The notes beneath the pieces are model-generated. The model was not told the origin of the DNA, ran no database searches, and was given only the letters and a program-made list of their open reading frames with translations. The translations under genes were made by a program, and so were the position numbers. From contig OY782766.1 of the NCBI GenBank assembly GCA_963678235.1, positions 3,596,001-3,660,000 of the forward strand: DNA of 64,000 nt, read 5' to 3'. Shown here one piece after another: positions 33,680-42,568 of the stretch. The first letter of the stretch is position 1. Each line of letters starts with the position of its first letter. This DNA is from JABMQB01 sp963678235 (GTDB lineage Bacteria > Bacteroidota > Bacteroidia > Bacteroidales > Prolixibacteraceae).

Positions 33680-33710
33680 AAAAAAAATCCTCCCAAAACA
33701 TGGAAGGATT
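33680..33710 (-). terminator. Rho-independent terminator of the first phoB-like gene
   Basis: Minus-strand stem AATCCTTCC/GGGAGGATT (9 bp, one G-U), 7-nt loop, then eight Us. It lies 26 bp after the response-regulator stop. Confidence 0.8.
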
Positions 33711-33735
33711 CATAGAGGTATATTTTGTATTTCTT

Positions 33736-34437
33736 CTATTCGATGAATTTATAACCAATCCCTTTTAAAGTTTTAATGTGGTCGTTGCCAATTTTTTCCC
33801 GAAGTTTCCGGATATGAACGTCAATAGTCCTATCGCCAACAACAACATTCACGCCCCAAACCGATGAATATATTTCTTCCCTCGTAAATACTTTTCCTGG
33901 TTTTGAAACCAGTAGCGAGAGCAATTCAAATTCTTTTCTCGGAAGGATCATTTCTTCCCCGTCAATTTTTATCAGGTACCTTTCTTTGTCAATCAATAAA
34001 TTCCCGATTGAAATAATGTTTGAGTCAAGAATGACCGTTTCTGTTGGAGTGCTGGAAGTCGTTCGTTTAAGCAATGCTTTAACACGGCTTACCAATACTT
34101 TCGGGCGGATGGGTTTTGTTATATAATCATCGGCACCGGCTTCAAAACCAGCAATTTGAGAATAATCTTCGCCGCGTGCAGTAAGAAATGCGATAACCGT
34201 ATTTTTAAATTCCGGGTTTTTACGTAGTTCTTCACACGTTGCAATACCGTCCATTTCAGGCATCATCACATCCAGTATAATTAAATTGGGAATTTTCTTT
34301 TCCGCAATTTTTATTGCTTCCACACCATTGGTTGCAGTGTAAACTTCGTAACCTTCTTTTGCCAGATTATAGCTGATGAATTCCAGGATATCTATTTCAT
34401 CATCAACAAGCAGAATTTTTGGTTTTGTATCATTCAT
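33736..34437 (-). CDS. phoB: OmpR/PhoB-family response regulator, pair 1
   Basis: A 233-residue two-domain regulator. The receiver (about 5-120) has the acidic pair in ILLVDDEIDI, phospho-acceptor Asp in LIILDVMMPEMDG, Thr in AFLTARGED and Lys in DDYITKPI; the winged helix (about 135-230) ends VRKL-type as DVHIRKLREKIGNDHIKTLKGIGY. The adjacent kinase and a four-unit 11-bp repeat array directly upstream (34484-34527) support a phosphate-sensing role and autoregulation. One of two PhoB-like regulators in the island, so which binds the Pho boxes is not resolved. Confidence 0.88.
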   Translation of the reverse strand: MNDTKPKILLVDDEIDILEFISYNLAKEGYEVYTATNGVEAIKIAEKKIPNLIILDVMMPEMDGIATCEELRKNPEFKNTVIAFLTARGEDYSQIAGFEAGADDYITKPIRPKVLVSRVKALLKRTTSSTPTETVILDSNIISIGNLLIDKERYLIKIDGEEMILPRKEFELLSLLVSKPGKVFTREEIYSSVWGVNVVVGDRTIDVHIRKLREKIGNDHIKTLKGIGYKFIE

Positions 34438-34461
34438 AGTACTAATGAATTATTTATGGGT

Positions 34462-34469
34462 CAAAAATA
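34462..34469 (-). promoter_or_regulatory. Probable -7 element of phoB-like gene 1
   Basis: Minus-strand TATTTTTG matches TAnnTTTG, 25 bp before the start codon and 14 bp downstream of the 11-bp repeat array. Confidence 0.45.
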
Positions 34470-34483
34470 ATCTATCTTTTTTT

Positions 34484-34527
34484 GACAAAGTTAAGCATAT
34501 TTTACAATAGGGTTAAGCCAAAGTTAT
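34484..34527 (-). promoter_or_regulatory. Predicted Pho box upstream of phoB-like gene 1
   Basis: On the minus strand, ATAAC, TTAAC, GTAAA and TTAAC begin at 34527, 34516, 34505 and 34494: four units spaced exactly 11 bp, in the 92-bp gap between the kinase and regulator genes. It would let the regulator be transcribed apart from its kinase. Confidence 0.65.
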
Positions 34528-34529
34528 AT

Positions 34530-35552
34530 TTAATGTTTTGCTTTGTCAATAGTAAAGGTAAAAGTTGTTCCAACACCCAGCTTACTCTTCACTTTAATAT
34601 TTTGTTTGTGCCCTTCAATTATGTGTTTCACGATTGATAGTCCCAAACCGGTTCCGCCTTGTTCCCTCGACCTCGATTTATCGGCCCTGAAAAAGCGTTC
34701 GAAAATCCTTGGAAGGTCTTTGTTGTCCACCCCGATTCCGTCATCTTTCACTTCTACATTTATTTTGTCACCCGCATCGAAAAATGATACAGTAACATTG
34801 CCTTTTTTCTTTCCGTATTTAATGGCATTCAGCACAAGGTTCGAAACAACTTCCATCATGCGTTTTTTATCGGCAAAAACCATTAACGGGCTTTCAAGTG
34901 TATTATTAATATGCAGCGAAATCTTGTATTCGTTGGCCAACATTTGGTCAAGCTCGAAAACATCTTCTACCATCCTAATAATGTCAAAAACCTCAAAACG
35001 AAGTTTTAATTCACCGGATTCAAGTTTATTAATTGACTCCAAATCTTCAACAATTGAAATCATCCGGTCGATGCTTTTTTCGGTCCTTTGCAAATACAAT
35101 TTGTTGATGTTCGGGTCGTCAATTCCTCCTTCCAAAAGCGTAAGAATATATCCCTGAATGTTGAAAATGGGGGTTTTTAGTTCATGCGATACATTGCCCA
35201 CAAACTCTTTTCTATACCTTTCCAAATCTTTTAACCTTTCTAGTTCTTTGAATTGCGATTTTGTCCAAATATCCCCTTCATCCGCATCATCCGACTCTGT
35301 GCTGGCATTCAGATCTTCCTGCACAATTACTGAACTAATCGAATTAGTTGCAGAATGTATGGTAGTTAGCGAGCATTTTTTGAAAACGCATGAAACAAAC
35401 AGATAGGACAACAGAAATACTGCAGGGATGGCAATTAATTTCCACGGTTCTTTCCCAGAATATATAAAAACAGAATACGCTAAAACAGCATAAATAATGG
35501 TGTTAAAAACGGAAATAATCAAAACGGCATGTTTTGCAGATAATCTCTTCAT
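34530..35552 (-). CDS. phoR: PhoR-like sensor histidine kinase, pair 1
   Basis: A 340-residue membrane kinase with two N-terminal hydrophobic segments (about 8-55) and only a short link between them, so little periplasmic sensor, as in E. coli PhoR. HisKA has the phospho-acceptor His in VSHELKTPIFNIQGYILT; the ATPase has N box (LVLNAIKYG), G1 (DDGIGVD) and G2 (GGTGLGLSIVKH). No PAS domain is obvious. It precedes the response regulator by 92 bp. Divergent from the Pit gene, whose Pho box may serve both directions. Confidence 0.88.
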   Translation of the reverse strand: MKRLSAKHAVLIISVFNTIIYAVLAYSVFIYSGKEPWKLIAIPAVFLLSYLFVSCVFKKCSLTTIHSATNSISSVIVQEDLNASTESDDADEGDIWTKSQFKELERLKDLERYRKEFVGNVSHELKTPIFNIQGYILTLLEGGIDDPNINKLYLQRTEKSIDRMISIVEDLESINKLESGELKLRFEVFDIIRMVEDVFELDQMLANEYKISLHINNTLESPLMVFADKKRMMEVVSNLVLNAIKYGKKKGNVTVSFFDAGDKINVEVKDDGIGVDNKDLPRIFERFFRADKSRSREQGGTGLGLSIVKHIIEGHKQNIKVKSKLGVGTTFTFTIDKAKH

Positions 35553-35616
35553 TTTTTAGTATTTTCACTACATGTAAAAGGTTCAAAATTATAACAAATT
35601 TTATATCAGATGGTTA

Positions 35617-35660
35617 TTAACGGTAATTTGATGGTTAGTTAATATATATTTAATGATAGC
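35617..35660 (+). promoter_or_regulatory. Predicted Pho box upstream of the Pit transporter
   Basis: TTAAC (35617), TTGAT (35628), TTAAT (35639) and TTAAT (35650): four units every 11 bp. The array ends 26 bp before the -7 element, where a PhoB-type activator would contact polymerase at the -33 region. Confidence 0.65.
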
Positions 35661-35686
35661 CCTACCATTGAAATAACATTTGGTTT

Positions 35687-35694
35687 TATATTTG
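35687..35694 (+). promoter_or_regulatory. Probable -7 element of the Pit gene
   Basis: TATATTTG matches TAnnTTTG, 24 bp before the Pit ATG. No good -33 element is seen, as expected for an activator-dependent promoter. Confidence 0.5.
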
Positions 35695-35718
35695 GCACAT
35701 CAATCTTAACTAAGTATA

Positions 35719-37965
35719 ATGGAAAATTTTTATTTAATTCTCGTTGTAATTCTTTTTGCATTGGCTTTCTCCGATTTGATTGTTGGGGTAAGTAACGATG
35801 CGGTTAACTTTCTAAATTCTGCAATAGGATCAAAAGCAGCTCCCAAATGGTTAATTTTTCTTGTGGCCGGAATTGGGGTACTGGTTGGTGCTACATTTTC
35901 AAGTGGAATGATGGAGGTTGCCAGAAAAGGAATCTTTCACCCCGACATGTTCTTTTTCTCCGAAATCATGATCATATTTATTGCTGTAATGATCACTGAT
36001 GTGATTTTGCTGGACATGTTTAACACTTTTGGTTTGCCTACTTCAACAACGGTATCCATTGTTTTCGAATTGCTTGGATCAGCTGTTGCTGTAGCACTGG
36101 TCAAACTGAACAGGGCGGGGGAAAGCTTAGGGGAATTATCACATTATATCAATTCAGGGAAAGCCCTTGCAATTATTTCCGGGATATTATTATCCGTGTT
36201 TGTGGCATTTATTGTTGGTGCCGTAGTTCAGTACATTTCAAGGATGGTTTTTACCTTCAGTTTAAATAAAACCTTAAAATATTATGGTGCTTTATTTGGA
36301 GGCCTGGCGATTGCTGCTATGACATATTTTATGATTATAAAAGGCGCTAAAGGTGCTTCTTTTATGTCAACCGATACCGTCAACTTTCTTAAATCAAATA
36401 TGGTAAATATTATTTTACTAAGTATTGTTGGCTGGACCATATTATTACAATTATTAAACTGGATATTTAAAATCGATATTCCCAAAATAATTGTTTTGGT
36501 AGGAACTTTTGGTTTAGCGATGGCTTTTGCCGGTAACGATTTGGTAAATTTTATTGGTGTCCCATTGGCAGGTTTTCATTCTTATAACGCATGGGTTGCA
36601 AGCGGGTCAAGCCCTGATCTTTTTGAAATGTCAATGCTTAGTGGCAAAGTTATAACACCAACCTATATGCTATTAATTGCCGGATTGGTAATGACGATAA
36701 CTTTAATATTATCCAGAAAAGCCCGCTCGGTGGTTGCAACAACCGTTGATCTTTCGAGACAAGATGAAGGAGATGAAAGGTTTGGATCTTCCGCATTTTC
36801 AAGGATCGTTGTTCGAAACGCTATTAATTTTAACAAGGGGCTGATTAACTTAATAGGGAGCCGTGCTTCGGCAAGGATTAATAACCGATTTATCAACACA
36901 CAGGATTTTCAGGATCCCAACAGACCTGCTTTCGATAAAATCCGCGCTTCTGTAAACTTAATTGTTGCTGGTATTTTAATTTCTATTGGGACATCGCTAA
37001 AACTACCTTTATCTACAACCTATGTAACATTTATGGTAGCCATGGGAACTTCACTTGCCGACAGGGCCTGGGATAGGGAAAGTGCAGTGTACCGGGTTTC
37101 AGGAGTATTTACTGTGATCGGAGGATGGTTTTTAACAGCGATAATTGCGTTTTCGGTTTCAGGTTTTATCGCCTGGATGATCAGTATTGGCGGAAGCATA
37201 ATGTTCTTTATTTTTTCTGGCATTGCTGTTCTAATGGTAATTCGCACATCGTTTATATTTAAAAAACGTTCTGCAAAAGCAGATGAAGACGACGAAGAAA
37301 TATCGACAACCAGTGTTACCGAAGAAGTATTGGATAAATGTAAAGGACAAGTTGTGAAAGCAATTATTTCATCAAATCAAATTTACACCGTTTCGGTTGA
37401 AAGCTTTTTGAATGAAGACAGATCGCGCTTGCATGAATCCTATGAACTCAATAAAGAATTTAACAAGAAATCGAAGAAACTTAAGTCGAAAATTTTGGGG
37501 ACTATTGCCAAACTTCAACAAGATTCTGTTGATTCAGGTCACTACTATGTACAGGTAATTGACTATAGAAGGGAAATGGCACACTCCATTAATTACATCG
37601 TTGTTCCATTGTTAGAGCATCTTGAAAATAATCATAAGCCGTTCTTAAAAGAGCAAAATGATGAATTTGTTCATTTTATTTCGGAAATAGATGCATTCTT
37701 TAATTATGTGTTGCACCAAGTCAAAGAAAAGTATTTTGAAAACTTGGACGAGGTAATTTCAAAACGCGATGAACTGATCGAAAAATTAACCAAATTAGAG
37801 AAAATACAGATTAAAAGAATTAAAAACAAAGAGGTTAATACGCGAAACTCAATGGTGTATTTTAAACTGATTTCTGAAACAAAAAACCTTTTACACCATA
37901 CGGTAAATATGGTAAAAGCACAGCGTGATTTCTTTACTAACTCACAAATTGAAGAAGAGAAATAA
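35719..37965 (+). CDS. Pit-family inorganic phosphate transporter with C-terminal PhoU-like domain
   Basis: A 748-residue inner-membrane phosphate permease. Two Pit repeats are recognised by VGVSNDAVNFLNSAIGSKAA near the N-terminus and AFAGNDLVNFIGVPLAG near 275; a further conserved stretch is ISIGTSLKLPLSTTYVTFM. About 12 hydrophobic segments end near residue 515. The last ~215 residues are soluble, charged and helical, like a PhoU-type regulatory domain, and begin after a KKRSAKADEDDEE linker. Low-affinity Pi uptake is the family role. The Pho box suggests induction on starvation. Its original terminator now lies beyond an IS element. Confidence 0.9.
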   Translation: MENFYLILVVILFALAFSDLIVGVSNDAVNFLNSAIGSKAAPKWLIFLVAGIGVLVGATFSSGMMEVARKGIFHPDMFFFSEIMIIFIAVMITDVILLDMFNTFGLPTSTTVSIVFELLGSAVAVALVKLNRAGESLGELSHYINSGKALAIISGILLSVFVAFIVGAVVQYISRMVFTFSLNKTLKYYGALFGGLAIAAMTYFMIIKGAKGASFMSTDTVNFLKSNMVNIILLSIVGWTILLQLLNWIFKIDIPKIIVLVGTFGLAMAFAGNDLVNFIGVPLAGFHSYNAWVASGSSPDLFEMSMLSGKVITPTYMLLIAGLVMTITLILSRKARSVVATTVDLSRQDEGDERFGSSAFSRIVVRNAINFNKGLINLIGSRASARINNRFINTQDFQDPNRPAFDKIRASVNLIVAGILISIGTSLKLPLSTTYVTFMVAMGTSLADRAWDRESAVYRVSGVFTVIGGWFLTAIIAFSVSGFIAWMISIGGSIMFFIFSGIAVLMVIRTSFIFKKRSAKADEDDEEISTTSVTEEVLDKCKGQVVKAIISSNQIYTVSVESFLNEDRSRLHESYELNKEFNKKSKKLKSKILGTIAKLQQDSVDSGHYYVQVIDYRREMAHSINYIVVPLLEHLENNHKPFLKEQNDEFVHFISEIDAFFNYVLHQVKEKYFENLDEVISKRDELIEKLTKLEKIQIKRIKNKEVNTRNSMVYFKLISETKNLLHHTVNMVKAQRDFFTNSQIEEEK

Positions 37966-37989
37966 ATAACCACAATATTTTAATTTAAT

Positions 37990-37998
37990 AAAGCCACC
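37990..37998. repeat. Left copy of the IS target-site duplication
   Basis: AAAGCCACC directly precedes the IS; the same 9 bases directly follow it at 39432-39440. It is a fragment of the left arm of the Pit terminator. Confidence 0.75.
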
Positions 37999-39431
37999 CA
38001 GTAGTGTCCGACTAAAATAATTAAAAGAAGGTACTCCCTTTCGGTTTCCCTTCAAAGTTGTAAATTGATTTTTGCGAAAACTCTTTACAACATGGATAAA
38101 AATAAAGAAATAAAATTTGTCGGACAGCCAATTTTTAAACAGATAATAGATTTGGTCTTAAAAGTCAACATATCGCCCATCATAAAATCACACGACAGTG
38201 ACCGGTATTATAAGGCATTTAAGGCTAAGACGCATCTAATTACCATGTTGTTTGGGATTTTAAGCCGCTGCGACTCAATGACAGAAACCTGTGAAGGATT
38301 ACGTGCTTTGGGAGGAAAGCTAAACCATCTTGGTTTGGAAAAGGCACCAGCGAAGAGCACAGCCAGCGATGGGTTGAGAAACCGGGATAACCGTTTTTTT
38401 GAAGATTTATACTTTGCCTTGGTGGATAAGTACAAATCATTTTTATCGGACAGCCGTACATTTGGCTTGACTTTTAAAGAAGTACTTTTAATCGATTCAA
38501 CCACAATCCGTTTGTTTAGCGATATTTTAAAAGGAGTTGGGCGTAACCCTAAAGGAGATGGCAAAAAGAAAGGTGGGCTGAAGGTCCACATGCTTATTGA
38601 CGCGGTACAGTCTGTAGGACGGTTTGTGAAAATCACAGCAGCAAAAGTCCACGACAAAAACTTTCTGAAAAGCTTGGAATTGATATCGCATAGCATGATA
38701 GTGTTCGACAAAGCTTATAATTATTACCACCAGTTTGCTTTATGGACCGCACAACAGGTCTATTTTGTTACACGGCTAAAAAAGAATGCGGTATATGATG
38801 TTGTTGAAGAAAAACGGAAACACTACCGAAAAAAAGGGCAAGCCAAAGTTCTCCGTGACCAGGTTATTGAACTTACCTACCATCCCGAAGATGAAAACGG
38901 GAAAAGGCAATTGAAAGTTTTCAAAAAAATCCGTTTACGGAGAGTATGTTATCAGGATGAAAAGAACAGGTATTTTGAATTCCTAACCAACAATTTTGAT
39001 ATAACTGCCGAAGAGGTTGCTTTTCTTTACAAAAAACGCTGGGGAATAGAGTTGCTGTTCAAAAAAATGAAACAAAATTTCCAACTGCATTATTTTTATG
39101 GAGAAAACGAAAATGCAATAAGGACACAGGTTTGGTGTACACTGATTGCCCAACTGTTAATGACTGTTATTCAAAAAATAGCACAAACAAAGAAAGCATT
39201 CTCTGTCGTTGCTTCACTAATAAGGATACACCTCATAAGTATGCTCGACATGGTAGAATTGCTTCGAAGCACCAGCCGGGCGTATAAAATACAAGTTGGC
39301 GAACCTCCCGGTCAGCTTCAATTAAACCTGATTTAAGCTGGGGTCTGATTTGAAAAAATAAACTAGTCGCCCATATACAGGGCGATAGAGAGAATAAAAT
39401 TTAAAATCCCGACTTTTGTCGGTTAATAGTG
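37999..39431 (+). mobile_element. Intact IS4-family insertion sequence, 1433 bp
   Basis: Left end CAGTAGTGTCCGACTAAAA (37999-38017) and right end, reverse complement CACTATTAACCGACAAAAG (39413-39431), match at 13 of 19 positions. Both ends abut a 9-bp direct repeat AAAGCCACC. One intact transposase fills the interior; a short hairpin CGCCC/GGGCG follows it. Ends inferred here by eye; an annotated relative may shift them by a base or two. Confidence 0.78.
38092..39336 (+). CDS. IS4-family DDE transposase
   Basis: A 414-residue transposase, full length and uninterrupted. The catalytic triad is Asp135 (LLIDSTT), Asp206 (IVFDKAY) and Glu320; the last lies in the IS4 signature Y-2-R-3-E-6-K, read as YKKRWGIELLFKKMK. 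An N-terminal domain of the DUF4372 type (GQPIFKQIIDLV) is present. The start at 38092 (MDKNKE) is preferred over an earlier frame opening at 38065, because IS left-end sequence precedes it. Inserted between Pit and the porin, so it can move pst-operon signals apart from Pit. Confidence 0.92.
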   Translation: MDKNKEIKFVGQPIFKQIIDLVLKVNISPIIKSHDSDRYYKAFKAKTHLITMLFGILSRCDSMTETCEGLRALGGKLNHLGLEKAPAKSTASDGLRNRDNRFFEDLYFALVDKYKSFLSDSRTFGLTFKEVLLIDSTTIRLFSDILKGVGRNPKGDGKKKGGLKVHMLIDAVQSVGRFVKITAAKVHDKNFLKSLELISHSMIVFDKAYNYYHQFALWTAQQVYFVTRLKKNAVYDVVEEKRKHYRKKGQAKVLRDQVIELTYHPEDENGKRQLKVFKKIRLRRVCYQDEKNRYFEFLTNNFDITAEEVAFLYKKRWGIELLFKKMKQNFQLHYFYGENENAIRTQVWCTLIAQLLMTVIQKIAQTKKAFSVVASLIRIHLISMLDMVELLRSTSRAYKIQVGEPPGQLQLNLI

Positions 39432-39467
39432 AAAGCCACCGATAAATTTATCGGTGGCTTTTTATTT
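39432..39467 (+). terminator. Terminator of the Pit gene, displaced by the IS
   Basis: A perfect 24-base palindrome (39435-39458; arms GCCACCGATAAA/TTTATCGGTGGC) followed by TTTTTATTT. Its first bases are the right copy of the IS target duplication, so the stem was regenerated on this side of the insertion. Confidence 0.85.
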
Positions 39468-39521
39468 AGCTAAAATTCAGCAAGTAAGCTTTCGTTTTTT
39501 TTAGAATCAATAGCAAATAAA

Positions 39522-39565
39522 TTAATCGTTTTGTAACAAAATATTAATAATGATGTAATTATTAA
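39522..39565 (+). promoter_or_regulatory. Predicted Pho box upstream of the porin/pst operon
   Basis: TTAAT (39522), GTAAC (39533), TTAAT (39544), GTAAT (39555): four units every 11 bp, 42 bp before the porin ATG. TGCCTTTG (39576-39583) is a one-mismatch -7 candidate. Confidence 0.65.
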
Positions 39566-39606
39566 ACAGCACTTTTGCCTTTGAAATTTATAACAATCTT
39601 AAGTAT

Positions 39607-40596
39607 ATGAAAAAAATTACATTAATGGCGATAGCTATCATTGGTTTTGCTATTGCATCAATTGCTCAAAATGAAAAACAAGAGTTTCAACCGAATGGCA
39701 AACCTTTAATCTTGGTGTTTTCAAACTTTCATACAAATTTTACGGATGGGGAATCAAGTTCTGCCTTTGAGGTTCAAAGGGCTTATTTAGGTTACGAGCA
39801 TAGTTTCAGCGAAGAATTTTCGGGAAAAGTTGTCTTAGATGTTGCTGATCCCGGAAACGGAAGTAAATTGGAAATGACAGCTTACCTTAAAAATGCATTA
39901 TTACAATATAAAAAAGGAAATTTTACCGCTTTATTTGGATTAATTTCTACGACGCAATTTAAAACTTCAGAAAAAGTTTGGGGCAATCGATATATCGAAA
40001 AATCTTTTCAGGATGCCCATAAGTTTAATTCAAGTGCCGATCTTGGTTTTAGCCTTGAATATAAGTTCACTGATTTTATCAGTGCCGACTTTTCTGTTGT
40101 AAACGGTGAAGGATATAAAAAGCTTCAATCGGATGATTTGTTCAGAACTGCTTTGGGTGCTACAGTTAAACCAATTGATAATGTGGTTGCCAGAATATAT
40201 GTCGATCAAATTGGCGACGAGGTGAAGCAAAACTCATTGGCAACTTTTGTGGCTTACCAAACCAAAACCTTCACTTTTGGGGCCGAATACAACTATCAGA
40301 AAAACTTTGGGATGGTTGATTCAGAAAACCTTTATGGAACATCGTTTTACGTAAACTATGTCCCTGGGGGAAATATTAAACTAATTGGTCGTTTCGACAA
40401 TTTAAAATCAAATACTTTGAGCGGCGATTCAAATTCCTGGAATATCAACAAAGATGGACAATTGATTTTAGTAGGTCTTGAGTTGGCTCCGGCAAAAGGT
40501 GTTAAAGTAGCACCAAATTTCAGGGGCTGGAATCCCGCTGACGATAACCAGAAGTTTACATCAAGTTTATTCTTAAACGTTCAAGTTAAATTTTAG
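39607..40596 (+). CDS. Phosphate-selective-porin-like outer membrane protein
   Basis: A 329-residue beta-barrel with a signal peptide (1-20, ending ASIAQ) and alternating amphipathic strands ending in aromatic residue F (LFLNVQVKF). Early YLGYEHSFSEEFSGKVVLDV and NALLQYKKGNFTALFGLIST strands resemble the OprO/P-type porin family. It heads the pst cluster, 22 bp before pstS, and has a Pho box. A general or phosphate-selective channel for Pi entry across the outer membrane is inferred; selectivity residues cannot be judged from the sequence. Confidence 0.78.
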   Translation: MKKITLMAIAIIGFAIASIAQNEKQEFQPNGKPLILVFSNFHTNFTDGESSSAFEVQRAYLGYEHSFSEEFSGKVVLDVADPGNGSKLEMTAYLKNALLQYKKGNFTALFGLISTTQFKTSEKVWGNRYIEKSFQDAHKFNSSADLGFSLEYKFTDFISADFSVVNGEGYKKLQSDDLFRTALGATVKPIDNVVARIYVDQIGDEVKQNSLATFVAYQTKTFTFGAEYNYQKNFGMVDSENLYGTSFYVNYVPGGNIKLIGRFDNLKSNTLSGDSNSWNINKDGQLILVGLELAPAKGVKVAPNFRGWNPADDNQKFTSSLFLNVQVKF

Positions 40597-40618
40597 GCTA
40601 TAAATAAAAACTAGAAAA

Positions 40619-41689
40619 ATGAAAAAATTAGTAGCAATATTAGCGGTAGTTGCACTTTTCAGTGCATGTCAGAATTCTGGCAAGAAAAGTGATTCTACAA
40701 AATCTTCGGATAGTAAAAAAGTAGCTTTAACAGCTGCAGGAGCAACTTTCCCAATGCCATATTACAACATGGTTTTTAAGAAGTATACATCGGAAACAGG
40801 AACACTATTAACATACGGAGGTATAGGTTCAGGTGGTGGTATCAGAAGCCTTACTGATAAGGTAGTTGATTTCGGCGCAACCGATGCATTTTTAAGTGAT
40901 GACAAACTGGGTGAAATGCCAGCCGAAGTTGTGCATATTCCAACTTGCCTTGGTGCAGTTGTTATAGCGTATAACCTTCCGGGAGTGGAAGACCTTAAAC
41001 TTTCGAACGAACTTTTAGAAGGTATTTTCCTGGGTGAAATTACCAATTGGAACGATGCTAAAATTAAAGCAAATAATCCGGGAGTTGCTTTTCCTGACAA
41101 AGAAATACTTTTTGTGCACAGGTCAGACGGTAGCGGAACAACCTATATTTTTAGCGATTTTATGACCAAAATAAGCTCAAAATGGGCTGATCAGATTGGT
41201 ACCGGAAAATCATTAAAATGGGCTGTTGGCATGGGTGCCAAAGGAAACCCTGGAGTTGCCGGAACAATTAAGCAAACCGAAGGGGCAATTGGCTATATCG
41301 GTTCTGAATATGCATTTGCACAAAGTATCCAAACGGCTCAGGTACAAAACAGTTCGGGCGCGTATATCGAAGCCAGCATTGAATCTATTAGTGCTGCCGC
41401 GCAAGGAGATATCCCAGCTGATACAAGGATCATGTTAACCAATTCATCAGATCCTGCATCATATCCTATTAGCGGGTTTACATGGATTATACTTTATAAA
41501 GAACAAGCTTACGATGGACGTTCAGCCGAACAAGCGAAAGCTACAGTTGAATTTTTGGATTGGCTTATCAGTGCCGATGCACAAGGTGATGCTTCAAAGG
41601 TTAACTATGCGCCACTGCCTCCTTTAGCAGTTGATAAAGCGAAAGCAATATTAAGATCGGTTACGTTTGAAGGGAAAGCTATTTTATAA
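40619..41689 (+). CDS. pstS: PstS phosphate-binding lipoprotein
   Basis: A 356-residue periplasmic substrate-binding lipoprotein (lipobox LFSACQNSGKK). Phosphate-binding loops are recognisable: TAAGATFPMPYY near the N-terminus, GIGSGGGIRSLTDKVVDFGATD, and the hallmark VHRSDGSGTTYIF near residue 165. Provides high-affinity Pi capture for PstCAB. It starts 22 bp after the porin and precedes pstC by 23 bp, so all share one transcript. Confidence 0.95.
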   Translation: MKKLVAILAVVALFSACQNSGKKSDSTKSSDSKKVALTAAGATFPMPYYNMVFKKYTSETGTLLTYGGIGSGGGIRSLTDKVVDFGATDAFLSDDKLGEMPAEVVHIPTCLGAVVIAYNLPGVEDLKLSNELLEGIFLGEITNWNDAKIKANNPGVAFPDKEILFVHRSDGSGTTYIFSDFMTKISSKWADQIGTGKSLKWAVGMGAKGNPGVAGTIKQTEGAIGYIGSEYAFAQSIQTAQVQNSSGAYIEASIESISAAAQGDIPADTRIMLTNSSDPASYPISGFTWIILYKEQAYDGRSAEQAKATVEFLDWLISADAQGDASKVNYAPLPPLAVDKAKAILRSVTFEGKAIL

Positions 41690-41712
41690 ATTCCCAACTT
41701 ATAATTTATTGA

Positions 41713-42564
41713 ATGAATAGTGATAAAATAGCCAAAATAGTTTTATTATCAGGTGCACTTTTAATATTACTTGTGGCTGGAGGAATGGTTTTTTCTTTGG
41801 TAGAAGGAGCCATTCCTTCATTTAAAGCTTTTGGATTAAAATTTATCATTTCAAATGAATGGGACCCTACCGAAGGTCGTGAAAAATATGGTGCTTTGCC
41901 ATTTATTGCAGGCACAATGATGACCTCTTTGGGCGCACTGCTAATCAGCTTACCGCTTTCCTTCTCAACATCCTTGTTTTTAGGGGAGTATTACCGGAAT
42001 ACAAAAATTGCCAAAATTATTGGTTCAATGGTTGATTTGCTGGCCGGAATTCCTTCGATTGTTTATGGTTTATGGGGATTTTACGTATTAAGGCCTTTGT
42101 TGATTGACCTGGGCGCATCCGGGCAGGGATTTGGTATTTTTACCTCAAGCCTGATTTTGGCAATAATGATTATTCCTTATGCAACCTCGTTGAGCAACGA
42201 AATAATTTCCATGGTTCCGAATGAACTAAAAGAAGCAGCATATTCATTGGGAGCAACAAGGCTCGAAGTTATTACAAATGTTACTGTGCCCAATGCCAGG
42301 TCTGGAATTGTGGCAGGATATATTTTATCTTTTGGGAGGGCTCTTGGTGAAACGATGGCTGTTACAATGCTCATTGGAAATGCAAATGTTGTCCCAAATG
42401 GATTGTTTAGCGCCGGTAACTCAATGGCCAGTGTAATTGCCAATCAATTTGGCGAGGCTGAAGGCTTAAAATTAAGCTCGCTTATTGCGATTGGCCTTTT
42501 GCTGTTTTTGATAACAGGAATTGTTAATTGGATTGGAAAATTAATTATTAAACGTTTTTCGTAA
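41713..42564 (+). CDS. pstC: PstC phosphate ABC permease
   Basis: A 283-residue inner-membrane permease with about six hydrophobic segments and the ABC-permease EAA loop (ELKEAAYSLGATRLEVITNV). First of the two permease subunits by order and by its PstC-type N-terminus (GREKYGALPFIAGTMMTS). Pairs with PstA around PstB. Four bases separate it from pstA. Confidence 0.94.
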   Translation: MNSDKIAKIVLLSGALLILLVAGGMVFSLVEGAIPSFKAFGLKFIISNEWDPTEGREKYGALPFIAGTMMTSLGALLISLPLSFSTSLFLGEYYRNTKIAKIIGSMVDLLAGIPSIVYGLWGFYVLRPLLIDLGASGQGFGIFTSSLILAIMIIPYATSLSNEIISMVPNELKEAAYSLGATRLEVITNVTVPNARSGIVAGYILSFGRALGETMAVTMLIGNANVVPNGLFSAGNSMASVIANQFGEAEGLKLSSLIAIGLLLFLITGIVNWIGKLIIKRFS

Positions 42565-42568
42565 AACC

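Noticed and set aside
34486..34493. TAACTTTG (minus) as the -7 element of phoB-like gene 1
   Set aside because: It overlaps the last 11-bp unit of the Pho array; the TATTTTTG at 34462-34469 is better placed.
39358..39384. Alternative right end of the IS at a CGACTA-containing stretch (reverse complement)
   Set aside because: Only a short match to the left end and no flanking duplication; 39431 gives both a better inverted repeat and a 9-bp duplication.
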